The notes under the pieces: generated by a model
Database searches by the model: none
What the model was told of the DNA's origin: nothing
Seen by the model: the letters and a program-made list of their open reading frames with translations, nothing else
Source: UBA12202 sp002691725
GTDB lineage: Bacteria; Pseudomonadota; Alphaproteobacteria; Puniceispirillales; UBA1172
DNA length: 64,000 bases
Assembly: GCA_965660675.1 (NCBI GenBank)
Contig: CBFIAU010000004.1
Span: 62,001 to 126,000 of the forward strand
Direction of reading: 5' to 3'
Shown here: positions 7,545 through 15,862 of the stretch, piece by piece
How positions within the stretch are numbered: position 1 is the first letter of the stretch
How the letters are laid out: every line of letters starts with the position of its first letter
Program-made: the position numbers and the translations under genes

Positions 7545-8205
7545 TACCATTGCTTTATTGAGCAAAGATATTCACATGCCCCGATCAGCTCGCTATTTCG
7601 GCAGGGTTTATATTGGCCTAACCCTATTCTGTATTCTGGTTACAACTAGCTTAACCTTTGCGTCTAGTTTTTATCAGTGGCTGGTCTTCCGCCCTGATTA
7701 CTGGAATAGCCTGATGAATATTGGCGCGACGCCTCATGTTGGATTAAAACAGCTGATCCCTGTCATTATCGGGGTCACTATTCTGTTTAATATAAGGGCA
7801 TCATTCTATCCCGAAACTGACAGCAGAGGTTGGCATTATGCGTTAAGCCTCATTCCGCTTATCGTCTTTCCGGTTTTATTCATATTGGCATTATATAATA
7901 TGGAGCTAAGCCAATGGAGCGATGCTATCATTGGAGGCAGTTTAGCCCGTTGTGTTCTTCTCATCCCATCCTTAGCCTTAATCATACTGGCCGCACAGAT
8001 AGCCGCGCTTATCCATTCCGCCCCACAGCATCCTGTTTGGTTAGGCTTTCGTGCCGGCATTATCGCGGGCGCATCTGCAACCCTCATTTATGCGTTTTTC
8101 TGTACAGAGGATTCGCCCGCTTTTTATGGGCTTTGGTATAGTATAGGTATTTTGTTAACAGGCGGCATTGGCGCGCTGTCTGGCCGCCATTTCCTGCGCT
8201 GGTAA
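7522..8205 (+). CDS. NrsF-type (DUF1109) anti-sigma factor, six membrane helices
   Basis: This 227-residue inner-membrane protein is predicted to bind and silence the preceding ECF sigma factor. It has a short cytoplasmic N-terminus and six hydrophobic helices (about 28-48, 72-90, 100-122, 138-162, 172-190 and 194-214). The DUF1109 end is clear: FFCTEDSPAFYGLWYSIGI then GRHFLRW. NrsF of Caulobacter uses conserved cysteines in responding to metals; the cysteines in the 'SLARCVLL' and 'FFCTED' segments are candidates here. AAAGGA lies before the ATG at 7522; ATG 7528 is an alternative. It overlaps the sigma gene, which favours matched synthesis, and closes the operon. Confidence 0.85.
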   Translation: MVMTQLNDTIALLSKDIHMPRSARYFGRVYIGLTLFCILVTTSLTFASSFYQWLVFRPDYWNSLMNIGATPHVGLKQLIPVIIGVTILFNIRASFYPETDSRGWHYALSLIPLIVFPVLFILALYNMELSQWSDAIIGGSLARCVLLIPSLALIILAAQIAALIHSAPQHPVWLGFRAGIIAGASATLIYAFFCTEDSPAFYGLWYSIGILLTGGIGALSGRHFLRW

Positions 8206-8237
8206 CGCGACTATCAACACGTTCCTCGGCTTATCGA

Positions 8238-9419
8238 TTAGCTCATATCGTCATTAATCTGTTTTAATGTCCGTTCTGCTGGCTCATCCTTGCAGGTCAT
8301 GACAGGAAACATTTGGCGTAACCTGTTGTGATACTGGCCAACCCCACTTTCCAGATCAGAAAGCATAATGCCATCAAATGCACTAGATTTCATGGCTTCA
8401 TATGACCATTCAATCAGATGCATATCTTCTATGCCAGTAATCTCATCAATGCGGGCGGCCAAGTGCCTTGCGGCGCGGGTGACTCTATCTTCATCTGGCC
8501 GCGCATAAGACGCTGAACGCTGCTTGCTTACTCCCGTTGTTACCGGAATATCCTGATAGAAAATGATACTATCGGGATAAAATCCTATGACCTGATTGGG
8601 GAATAACAAAATATAATACCACGCTTTTGGCAATGATGCCCAAGGTTCTGGCAGATGCTCAATCAGATTGCGGTAATTCCGAACAGACCATAAATGTGAC
8701 GGCGTCTTATTGAAATTGCCAACAGAAACCGATGTATCGCCAATCAGCGCAAGATCATAATAATCCTTGCCATATAAGTCTTGCAGACCTGGATGCGCGA
8801 TCGGCACATGATAGCCTTCATTATCAACATCACGAATAGCTTTCCAGTTAACATCCCAAGGTTCAGATACGTGGGGCGGTGAGCCAGGCATCAGATCAGC
8901 TAAATGATGCGGGTTAATCAGATCATCATGCGGTGCCATAATGTCTTTGACGCTTGGCTGCGGGCCGGGCTTAAAGCGAATAAAGATAAAGCCTTGCCAT
9001 ATTTCACATTCAATCGGCTTTAACCCCCATTCGACCGGATCAAGATCAGGCAAAGTGCGTGGCCGTGCGGGTGACCTCAAACTGCCATCAAGATTAAAGC
9101 TCCAGCCATGAAAAGGACAGACAATGGCCTTTTTGCAAATCCCGCTTTCTTCGGTCACAACACGCGAGCCACGATGCCGACAAAGGTTGTGGAAAGCCCT
9201 GATGACGCCATCTTCACCACGGATAATCAGCGCCCGTTCACCAACGATATCAAATGTCGTGAACTCGCCCTTTTCAGGAATATCATTTTGATGACAAACC
9301 ATTTGCCAATGACGCCTGAATAATTGTTCAGCCTCTAGCTCAAACAGCTCATCATTAAAATACGTCCACCCCGGTAGCCCTAAACGATCCTTGGGGTTTT
9401 GAAACACATCATCAGCCAT
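8238..9419 (-). CDS. Rieske-type ring-hydroxylating/N-demethylating oxygenase, alpha subunit
   Basis: This 393-residue non-haem iron oxygenase has an N-terminal Rieske [2Fe-2S] domain: Cys80-x-His82 and Cys101-x2-His104 (CRH ... CPFHGW). It is followed by a catalytic domain with the mononuclear iron motif DVDNEGYHVPIAHPGL (about 190-205), and a late Asp in the LSDLESGVGQYH segment may be the third ligand. The start at 9419 has AAGGA upstream; a longer frame to 9488 is less likely. The shape is that of oxygenases acting on quaternary amines such as glycine betaine or proline betaine as well as on aromatics, so the substrate is open. It is the last gene of a four-gene minus-strand group, 70 bases after the MmgE/PrpD gene. 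No reductase gene is nearby. Confidence 0.87.
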   Translation of the reverse strand: MADDVFQNPKDRLGLPGWTYFNDELFELEAEQLFRRHWQMVCHQNDIPEKGEFTTFDIVGERALIIRGEDGVIRAFHNLCRHRGSRVVTEESGICKKAIVCPFHGWSFNLDGSLRSPARPRTLPDLDPVEWGLKPIECEIWQGFIFIRFKPGPQPSVKDIMAPHDDLINPHHLADLMPGSPPHVSEPWDVNWKAIRDVDNEGYHVPIAHPGLQDLYGKDYYDLALIGDTSVSVGNFNKTPSHLWSVRNYRNLIEHLPEPWASLPKAWYYILLFPNQVIGFYPDSIIFYQDIPVTTGVSKQRSASYARPDEDRVTRAARHLAARIDEITGIEDMHLIEWSYEAMKSSAFDGIMLSDLESGVGQYHNRLRQMFPVMTCKDEPAERTLKQINDDMS

Positions 9420-9488
9420 AACGCTATCCTTACCTATCCTGCACTTTATTCTACATGAACTCATTAAAAAGGGAAGTATGTGGCACAA

Positions 9489-10799
9489 TTAATGCTTTTG
9501 CATAATAGCAAGCACCTTATTCATATCAGGCATCTGCCGCAAGTCTCCTAGCGCATGGCTAAGACGCTTTTGCGTTTCAGGATCACAAGATGCGGCTAAT
9601 GTATCAAATTTCTGCCGCAGAACATCATCACTTACCGGCGCTTCCGGATCACCAATCGCCTCAGTCGGGGCAGATGAAAATCGCCCGCCCTCTGTCGTCT
9701 CAATACTGGCTATGGCAAGCCGACGTTTGGGGAACTCGGCATTAAAATCATCATTGCTGATGACATTTACTTTTCTTGCCATGGCTTGAATATTGGGATT
9801 GGTTAAGCCAGCAGTTGATATCTCATCAACGCCAATCGTTCCATGGCAAGCCGCTACCGCCACCGAAAATGGCAGCGAGTACTGCGCTTCCTCGGTGTTT
9901 TCAGCCATTGAGCATAACCGCACCGCCTCATCAAAGCTGCTAATCTCAATATTGGCAATCTGATCAGCGGTGATGTCATGATGCTTAATCAGATCAAGCA
10001 CCGCTTCCACCGCCGGCTGTGCCCACCGACAAACAGGGTAGAGCTTTATATATTGCTCATCCATATAATAATGCTGGCCTAGATCAGCCCAATGATCAGC
10101 CACATCTTTGCCCTCAATACTGACAGCAGGGGCGCCAGTAAAGCCATCTGCCGCCAGATATACCGCGCTCACCCCTGCCATCGCGCCCCATCCAGAGCCA
10201 TCCTTGACCATAGTTGGAGTATCAATACAGCGCATCATCTGGCTTCGTGGGCCATGATATTCGGCAATACCCATAGCATGACGCATTTGGCTCTCATTCA
10301 ATTTCATCAGACGGGCGCCTATCGCCGCTACCGTGACCGCAATCCAAGCGCCTGATGTATGATAATCCGATGTGCTGGCATGCAGACTAATGCCTGCCCT
10401 TGTGCCAAACTCATATCCTAGCACCATGGCTGTCATAATCTCTTGGCTATCATCAATGCCTTCCGCCTCAGCAATCGCCATGATGCCGGGGATAAGCCCA
10501 CAGCCAATATGCCCCTTGGTCAATTTCTGCCCATCATGAGCATCAAGCGCATCTATGCTCATAGCATTGGCAAGCGCTGCCCCAACCGGGCTGACCTTGC
10601 GTCCATCCCACCAAAGGCTGGCGCCTGCGCCACCAAACATTCTGGCGGCATGGTTGCGGATTATTGCTGATAATTCGGTTTTTGAGGCGGCAGCAGATAC
10701 GCCTATAGTGTCAAACATCGAGCGAAAGGCGTTATGCTTGACGCTTGACGGGAAGTCCTGCCATTGGCTGTTGCGAATATAGTCGATTATCTTGGTCAT
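9489..10799 (-). CDS. MmgE/PrpD family protein
   Basis: This 436-residue protein belongs to the MmgE/PrpD superfamily, which includes 2-methylcitrate dehydratase, cis-aconitate decarboxylase and isomerases. Visible family segments are ANAMSIDALDAHDGQKLTKGHIGCG (His-containing active-site region, about 78-102), GYEFGTRAG, YHTSGAWIAVTVAAI, AEYHGPRSQMMRC, VKDGSGWGAMAG, KLYPVCRWAQPAVEA and the late SLPFSVAVAA. The length is normal. Co-location with an enolase-superfamily enzyme, an aldolase and a Rieske oxygenase points to catabolism of a hydroxy-acid or amine compound rather than the methylcitrate cycle, since no prpB or prpC neighbour exists. The exact reaction is unknown. Confidence 0.85.
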   Translation of the reverse strand: MTKIIDYIRNSQWQDFPSSVKHNAFRSMFDTIGVSAAASKTELSAIIRNHAARMFGGAGASLWWDGRKVSPVGAALANAMSIDALDAHDGQKLTKGHIGCGLIPGIMAIAEAEGIDDSQEIMTAMVLGYEFGTRAGISLHASTSDYHTSGAWIAVTVAAIGARLMKLNESQMRHAMGIAEYHGPRSQMMRCIDTPTMVKDGSGWGAMAGVSAVYLAADGFTGAPAVSIEGKDVADHWADLGQHYYMDEQYIKLYPVCRWAQPAVEAVLDLIKHHDITADQIANIEISSFDEAVRLCSMAENTEEAQYSLPFSVAVAACHGTIGVDEISTAGLTNPNIQAMARKVNVISNDDFNAEFPKRRLAIASIETTEGGRFSSAPTEAIGDPEAPVSDDVLRQKFDTLAASCDPETQKRLSHALGDLRQMPDMNKVLAIMQKH

Positions 10800-10842
10800 T
10801 TTATGTCATCTCGCTCTAATGGTTATCCTCATATTCAATGCG

Positions 10843-11895
10843 TTAAGACTTATGCCAATTCTTAAAGGCTAATTTGATGGCATCCACCGCCATATCATCA
10901 ATATTCAGATGCATAACCAGACGTGTTTCTGATGTGCCGGGGGTGATTATAATACCCTGCTCTAGCAAGCTATTAGCAAGCTCATCGGGCGAGCCGTCAG
11001 CAAGGGTCAAAAAGATCATATTGGTGGCTGAACGTACCGATATTCCCGGAATAGTCGATAAAAATTGCGCGAGATCATGGGCATGAGCATGATCATCAGG
11101 CAGACGCGCAATATGATGATCCAGCGCATATAGACCTGCCGCCGCCAAGACCCCGACTTGCCGCATAGCACCGCCAAGATATTTACGCACCCGTAACGCT
11201 TTATGGATGAAATCAGCTGAGCCACATAGAACAGAACCCGCAGGCGCACCAAGCCCTTTCGACAGGCATACCGAAACCGTATCCGCCACATCTGCCAGAT
11301 CATTAGGCATGATGTCCAGCGCCGTCACGGCATTAAAAAATCTTGCCCCATCAAGATGAATATTTAATCCTGCTTGCCTACCAGCCGCCGCCGACGCCTT
11401 AATCCTGGCAAGCGAGATTGCCTCACCATGCCATGTATTTTCCAGACATAACAGCCGTGATATCGGGCAATGAATATCATCAGGTTTAACCGCCGCCAAA
11501 ATATCTTCGGGATTTAATGCGCCATCGGCAGCCGTCTCTAGCGGATCAAAGAATATGCCACCAACGATAGACGCACCGCCCGCCTCATCGCAATAGACAT
11601 GATAATCACGGCCGGTAATAATCTCATCTCCACGCTGGCAATGCACCAGCATAGCAATCAGATTACTCATCGTGCCTGAACTGACAAATAATCCTGCCTC
11701 TTTGCCAAGCATTTGTGCGACTCTATCCTGAAGCAGATTGACGGTTGGATCATCTTGATAGACGTCATCGCCGACTGCGGCTTCTGCCATAGCTTGCCGC
11801 ATACCTGCGACTGGCTTGGATACCGTATCAGAACGTAAATCTATAAATGCCGATTGAGTGTCTAGAGATGATCTGGCATTTGCGTAGTTATTCAT
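10843..11895 (-). CDS. Threonine aldolase-like PLP enzyme (beta-hydroxy amino acid aldolase)
   Basis: This 350-residue fold type I PLP enzyme matches low-specificity L-threonine aldolase: FIDLRSDTVSKP near the N-terminus, GDDVYQDDPTVN, the active-site His in CLENTWHGEAI (ENTH-like), the PLP-contact Asp/Arg in NIHLDGARFFNA, and the PLP lysine in SVCLSKGLGAPAGS (about 207-220). It would cleave a beta-hydroxy amino acid to glycine and an aldehyde. The start codon overlaps the stop of the upstream enolase-type gene (ATGA), indicating co-expression. Because of that context the true substrate may be a special hydroxy amino acid rather than threonine. Confidence 0.85.
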   Translation of the reverse strand: MNNYANARSSLDTQSAFIDLRSDTVSKPVAGMRQAMAEAAVGDDVYQDDPTVNLLQDRVAQMLGKEAGLFVSSGTMSNLIAMLVHCQRGDEIITGRDYHVYCDEAGGASIVGGIFFDPLETAADGALNPEDILAAVKPDDIHCPISRLLCLENTWHGEAISLARIKASAAAGRQAGLNIHLDGARFFNAVTALDIMPNDLADVADTVSVCLSKGLGAPAGSVLCGSADFIHKALRVRKYLGGAMRQVGVLAAAGLYALDHHIARLPDDHAHAHDLAQFLSTIPGISVRSATNMIFLTLADGSPDELANSLLEQGIIITPGTSETRLVMHLNIDDMAVDAIKLAFKNWHKS

Positions 11896-13124
11896 GATGC
11901 TGACCTATCATTTATGGAGGTTGGGTTTGGCTGAAAGTCTAATGGGTCGGGGGACATCTCCAGATGCAGCATGTCGCCTGAATAGGGGTTTTGCCTTGCC
12001 ACATCTTCATCCAATTCAACCCCTAATCCCGGCGCCTCAGGAACGACAACATAACCATCTTCCATCTTCACAGGTGATTTCAGGATATCCGCATGAAACC
12101 CTCCCCATTGCTCAATGCTTTCAAGGATAAGGAAATTGGGCGATGCCGCAGCGACCTGAATATTGGCCGCCCCAACCAGAGGCCCACAATATAGATGCGG
12201 CGCAATCTGAGCATAATAGGACTCTGCCATTGAGGCAATTTTCTTGGCTTCAAGAATACCGCCGACGCGGCCAAGATTCATTTGTAAGATAGACGCGGCG
12301 CTCTGGCTAAGCACTCGGCTAAACTCAAATCGTGTTGTCAGCCGCTCGCCAGTAGCAATAGGAATACTCGTCGCCGCCGCCACCTCTGCCATGCGTTCAG
12401 GCATATCAGGCGGCGTTGGCTCCTCAAACCATAGCGGATCATATGGCTCAATCGCTTTAGCCAGGCGTTTCGCCCCTGACACCGAAAACTGACCATGTGT
12501 GCCAAATAACAAATCCGCTTTATCGCCAACTGCCTGCCGAAGATGCTTGCAAAAGGCAACACTTTTCGCCAAATAGTCACGGTCTGGTTGACGCCCATCA
12601 TATATGGTGTAGGGGCCTGCGGGATCAAATTTTAATGCCGTAAATCCTTTATCCAGATAGTCCAGCGCCCGTTTTGCCGCAACATCTGGATCGCTATATA
12701 CAGCATCGTCCCTGTCATCAGCATCAGGATAAATATAGGTATAGCTCCGTAAACGGTCACGCACCTTGCCGCCAATCAGATTATAAACAGGCTGATTTGC
12801 CGCCTTGCCGATAATATCCCAACACGCCATTTCCAGCCCTGACCATGCGCCCATCATGGTCACATCCGGACGATGGGTAAAGCCAGAGCCATGCACGCGC
12901 CGTCCCATAGCTTCAATATCATGCGGGTTCATATCAATCATGTGGCGGCCAAAAATATCTTTGATGATATCGGCGATCACATGCGGGCTGACCGTCGCAA
13001 CATAGCTTTCGCCATAACCAACTATGCCGTTATCTGTGACCAGCTTAACAAAAATAAAATAGCGGCCACCAAAACCTGGCGGCGGATTACCAACAACAAA
13101 AACCTCACAGTCCAGAAGTTTCAT
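11892..13124 (-). CDS. Mandelate racemase/muconate lactonizing enzyme family protein (sugar-acid dehydratase-like)
   Basis: This 410-residue enolase-superfamily enzyme has an N-terminal capping domain and a barrel with GFTALKFDP (general-base strand), LWFEEPTPP and PIATGERLTTRFEFSRVL, carrying the second and third acidic metal ligands. It continues with AASILQMNLGRVGGILEAKKIA and IAPHLYCGPLVGAANIQ. In the usual family the first metal ligand is an Asp in a 'D-x-N' strand; here the matching stretch reads LLFGTHGQFS, without that Asp. Such enzymes often dehydrate acid sugars (galactarate, mannonate, galactonate types). It is the first gene of a four-gene minus-strand catabolic group and overlaps the aldolase gene by four bases. 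The substrate is unknown. Confidence 0.85.
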   Translation of the reverse strand: MKLLDCEVFVVGNPPPGFGGRYFIFVKLVTDNGIVGYGESYVATVSPHVIADIIKDIFGRHMIDMNPHDIEAMGRRVHGSGFTHRPDVTMMGAWSGLEMACWDIIGKAANQPVYNLIGGKVRDRLRSYTYIYPDADDRDDAVYSDPDVAAKRALDYLDKGFTALKFDPAGPYTIYDGRQPDRDYLAKSVAFCKHLRQAVGDKADLLFGTHGQFSVSGAKRLAKAIEPYDPLWFEEPTPPDMPERMAEVAAATSIPIATGERLTTRFEFSRVLSQSAASILQMNLGRVGGILEAKKIASMAESYYAQIAPHLYCGPLVGAANIQVAAASPNFLILESIEQWGGFHADILKSPVKMEDGYVVVPEAPGLGVELDEDVARQNPYSGDMLHLEMSPDPLDFQPNPTSINDRSAS

Positions 13125-13416
13125 GATGCAATATCTCCAAACGGTTCAACTATTATTCTATGCCTTGCCCCAAACATTCATTCAGATTAGATGAATATTA
13201 GCTATCGTCAATAGTGATAAATTGGTCGCGGCTTGAGTTATCTTTAGCACTAACTTTGGCGGCCTTCACAGCAATACTGTCTTTCGGTTGTAATAATGCT
13301 ATGTTAGCTTGTGCAAGTGATATGATGCCAATAACATATCGCTATATAGAGGCGAGAGTTTAAGCATAATAAACGTAAGGCATCATAAACTTTGGGTAGA
13401 ATATGCAAGGATTATT

Positions 13417-14085
13417 ATGAGCAAAAAAACAAGTCATTCAGGGCAATCAGGTGCTGATCCTTCCAATGTCGGGGAAAATATTCATCTCTATCATGATGAT
13501 TTACCAGAAGGCCTGGACCTCGGCTCTGTCGTCGCCATTGATACCGAAACTATGGGGTTAAACCCGCATCGAGACAGGCTGTGCTTGGTGCAGTTATCAT
13601 CAGGTGATGGTCAGGCGCATTTGGTCAAAATAGCCAAAGCGCATAAACCGGCACCACGACTGGCCGCTATGCTTGCTGATCCAAAGGTGGAAAAGCTGTT
13701 TCATTTTGCGCGCTTTGATGTCAGCGTCCTGAGCCATAATATCGGTGCGATAAATGGCGCGATATATTGCACAAAAATAGCCTCAAAACTGGCGCGCACC
13801 TATACCGATCGCCACGGATTAGCTGAATTGGTGTCAGAAACGCTCCAGATATCGCTCTCAAAAGCGCAGCAATCATCCGATTGGGGGGCTGATACTCTGA
13901 CCTTGGAACAAATGCATTATGCCGCCGCCGATGTACTCTATCTGCATCAGATTAGGACGCGGCTCGATAAGATACTCGAACGCGAAGGCCGCATGGCAGA
14001 AGCCAAAGCCTGTTTTGCCTTTATGCCGACACGATGCGCGCTTGATCTAGGCGGCTTTGACAATATGGATATTTTTTCCCACTAA
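13417..14085 (+). CDS. RNase D-like 3'-5' exonuclease (DEDDy)
   Basis: This 222-residue exonuclease contains only the DEDDy catalytic domain of RNase D, without HRDC domains. Motif I is AIDTETMGL (Asp/Glu), motif II HFARFDVSVL, and motif III YAAADVLYLHQI. Short RNase D proteins of this form are common in Alphaproteobacteria and process stable-RNA 3' ends. AAGGA precedes the ATG. The Ser/Gly-rich first 25 residues look disordered. It stands 38 bases before lptC, an arrangement seen in other alphaproteobacteria, so co-transcription with the Lpt genes is likely. The 292-base gap upstream holds no gene that I can recognise. Confidence 0.88.
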   Translation: MSKKTSHSGQSGADPSNVGENIHLYHDDLPEGLDLGSVVAIDTETMGLNPHRDRLCLVQLSSGDGQAHLVKIAKAHKPAPRLAAMLADPKVEKLFHFARFDVSVLSHNIGAINGAIYCTKIASKLARTYTDRHGLAELVSETLQISLSKAQQSSDWGADTLTLEQMHYAAADVLYLHQIRTRLDKILEREGRMAEAKACFAFMPTRCALDLGGFDNMDIFSH

Positions 14086-14123
14086 ATAAGCGCATCACAT
14101 TTTAATTATAGAATTGCACCATC

Positions 14124-14783
14124 ATGGCATCAGATCAAAACAAACCTAGCTTTGCCCCACGCGCCGCTGATAATAATGGCGACCAAAAAAGCGCCGCCTA
14201 TGGTGGTCACCGCCTGCGCTACTTGCTGATCTTGGCTGGGATCATTAGCTTGGCCGGAGTTGGCAGTTTATTGATCTGGGAGCAAAATGACGCTGTCAAT
14301 ATTCAAGTCACAGCAATAGACGCTGACCTGCCTAGTGATAACAAAAGTTTCCGCCTTGAAGGCGCAACCTATAAAGGCAATACCGCCGAGGGTGAGGAAT
14401 ATGTTCTGTTCGCAGATGTCGCCACCGAAGATGCGGAACAGAAAGGCGTGATTACCCTGATTGCGCCGCGCGCCAAGCTCGATCAACCTGATCAACAGTC
14501 GATAACAGTTCGCTCAAATGAAGGCATTTATATTGAAAATGCGGAAGAACTAACCCTGATAGGACGTGTTGTTATTGTCCAGCCTGAGACTGGATACACG
14601 CTCTATACGGATGCGGCACGCGCCTATTTGGATGAAGGTATCCTGGAAAGCACCGATGATGTGCAGGGCTATGGGCCTGATAGTATAATCACCGCCAAAG
14701 GGATGATTATCAATCGTAATACCAGTAATGTTGTTTTTACTGGCAAAAGCCAGTTGATTATCGAAAAAGAAAAGGAAAAGTAA
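14124..14783 (+). CDS. lptC: LptC, LPS export inner-membrane/periplasmic protein
   Basis: This 219-residue bitopic protein takes lipopolysaccharide from the LptBFG extractor and hands it to LptA. One membrane helix (about 29-50, RYLLILAGIISLAGVGSLLIW) follows a disordered cytoplasmic start. The rest is the beta-jellyroll DUF1239 domain, seen as alternating short strands such as YVLFADVATEDAEQKGVITLIAP and SITVRSNEGIYIENAEELTLIG. It is followed by lptA 36 bases later and then lptB. Sequence divergence is normal for LptC; gene order makes the call firm. Confidence 0.87.
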   Translation: MASDQNKPSFAPRAADNNGDQKSAAYGGHRLRYLLILAGIISLAGVGSLLIWEQNDAVNIQVTAIDADLPSDNKSFRLEGATYKGNTAEGEEYVLFADVATEDAEQKGVITLIAPRAKLDQPDQQSITVRSNEGIYIENAEELTLIGRVVIVQPETGYTLYTDAARAYLDEGILESTDDVQGYGPDSIITAKGMIINRNTSNVVFTGKSQLIIEKEKEK

Positions 14784-14819
14784 AACCAGCGCGTTATGTT
14801 GAGAAAATAAGGTATGGAA

Positions 14820-14867
14820 ATGAGTATGAGTATGGGGATGAGTATGGGAATGAGTATGGGAATAAGT
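14820..14867 (+). repeat. Hexamer repeat over the lptA start codons
   Basis: Eight 6-bp units (ATGAGT or ATGGGA variants, the last ATAAGT) lie in frame. Each of the first seven starts with ATG, so unit gain or loss would leave the frame open and keep a start codon. Confidence 0.9.
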
Positions 14868-15698
14868 GTCAAAAATTGGATCAAACTTGCTGTGATAACA
14901 TCTGTTGCTAGCGTTGGTCTTGCCGTTCAGCCGAATTATACTTGGGCAGATATCAATACTCAAAAAATGACGATAGAGGCCGATACCGCATTGGAATGGC
15001 GGCGTGATGACAGACAATATATCGCGCGTGGTAATGCTAATGTGACGACGCCGGATATGGTGTTAAAAGCCGATCTGATTACCGCGCATTATGAAGACAA
15101 GGATGAGACTTCCAATAATCGCATCACTCTTGTCATTGGTGATGGAAATGCTGATATCCTCCATCAGGATATTCATGGTGTTGCTGAGATTATTACCTAT
15201 AACCGTGATAGCGATACGTTAGTTCTGAAAAACAATAATGCCACAAACGCCATTCGAGTCACTCGCGGTAAAGATGTTAGTGAGGCCGAGGACAGCATTA
15301 TCTATGACCGCGGCAATGGCATTATTACGAGTACGGGCAACAGCGTCACAAAATTAGATGATGGGCGGGTGATGCGCGGCGATGAGGCGGTGACAACACT
15401 CAAAGCAGAAGACAATACCGTCGATCATGTTGTTGTCACTGGAAATGTTTATATTACCCAACCGACGGCTGATGGCGGCACGCAACAGGCGACTGGCCAC
15501 AAAGCTGTCTATGAAGCGGCGACAGATATTGTCACTGTCACTGGCGATGTTGTGTTAACGCAAGGTGACAATATTATCAAAGGCGGCAAGGCCATCATGC
15601 GGGTAGGAGAAGGGGAAAGCATTATCACCCCTGATGAAAATACTGGTCGCGTTAGCGGGCAATTCCTCATTGACGAAGATAACACTGCCAAAGAGTAA
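14820..15698 (+). CDS. lptA: LptA, periplasmic LPS bridge protein (OstA domain)
   Basis: This protein of about 292 residues forms the periplasmic bridge that carries LPS from LptC to LptD. The N-terminus is an odd Met-Ser-Met-Gly run encoded by a hexamer repeat with seven in-frame ATGs. I choose 14820 because AAGG lies seven bases upstream; 14814 is the longest option. A signal peptide follows (KLAVITSVASVGLAVQPNYTWA). The OstA domain is seen in repeated strands such as ARGNANVTTPDMVLKADLITAHY and VVVTGNVYITQPTADGGTQQATGHKAVYEAATDIVTVTGDVVLTQ. It is longer than E. coli LptA, as is common in Alphaproteobacteria. It lies between lptC and lptB. Confidence 0.87.
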   Translation: MSMSMGMSMGMSMGISVKNWIKLAVITSVASVGLAVQPNYTWADINTQKMTIEADTALEWRRDDRQYIARGNANVTTPDMVLKADLITAHYEDKDETSNNRITLVIGDGNADILHQDIHGVAEIITYNRDSDTLVLKNNNATNAIRVTRGKDVSEAEDSIIYDRGNGIITSTGNSVTKLDDGRVMRGDEAVTTLKAEDNTVDHVVVTGNVYITQPTADGGTQQATGHKAVYEAATDIVTVTGDVVLTQGDNIIKGGKAIMRVGEGESIITPDENTGRVSGQFLIDEDNTAKE

Positions 15699-15862
15699 TC
15701 ATTGATCTTTAATAGCTCTAAAATCATCTGTGCAAGTCACGAAAACTATTAGATTTTTTGTAGCGAATCGGATATGTTTTAGTAAATATGCTGATTCTCC
15801 GTAATTTGCATGTGCTGAAATACCAATACCGATACTAATACAGATATAACAAAGTTCTAAAA

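Noticed and set aside
7309..7565. Two minus-strand open frames opposite the sigma factor tail
   Set aside because: They arise from the 15-bp repeat read backwards and have no start signals.
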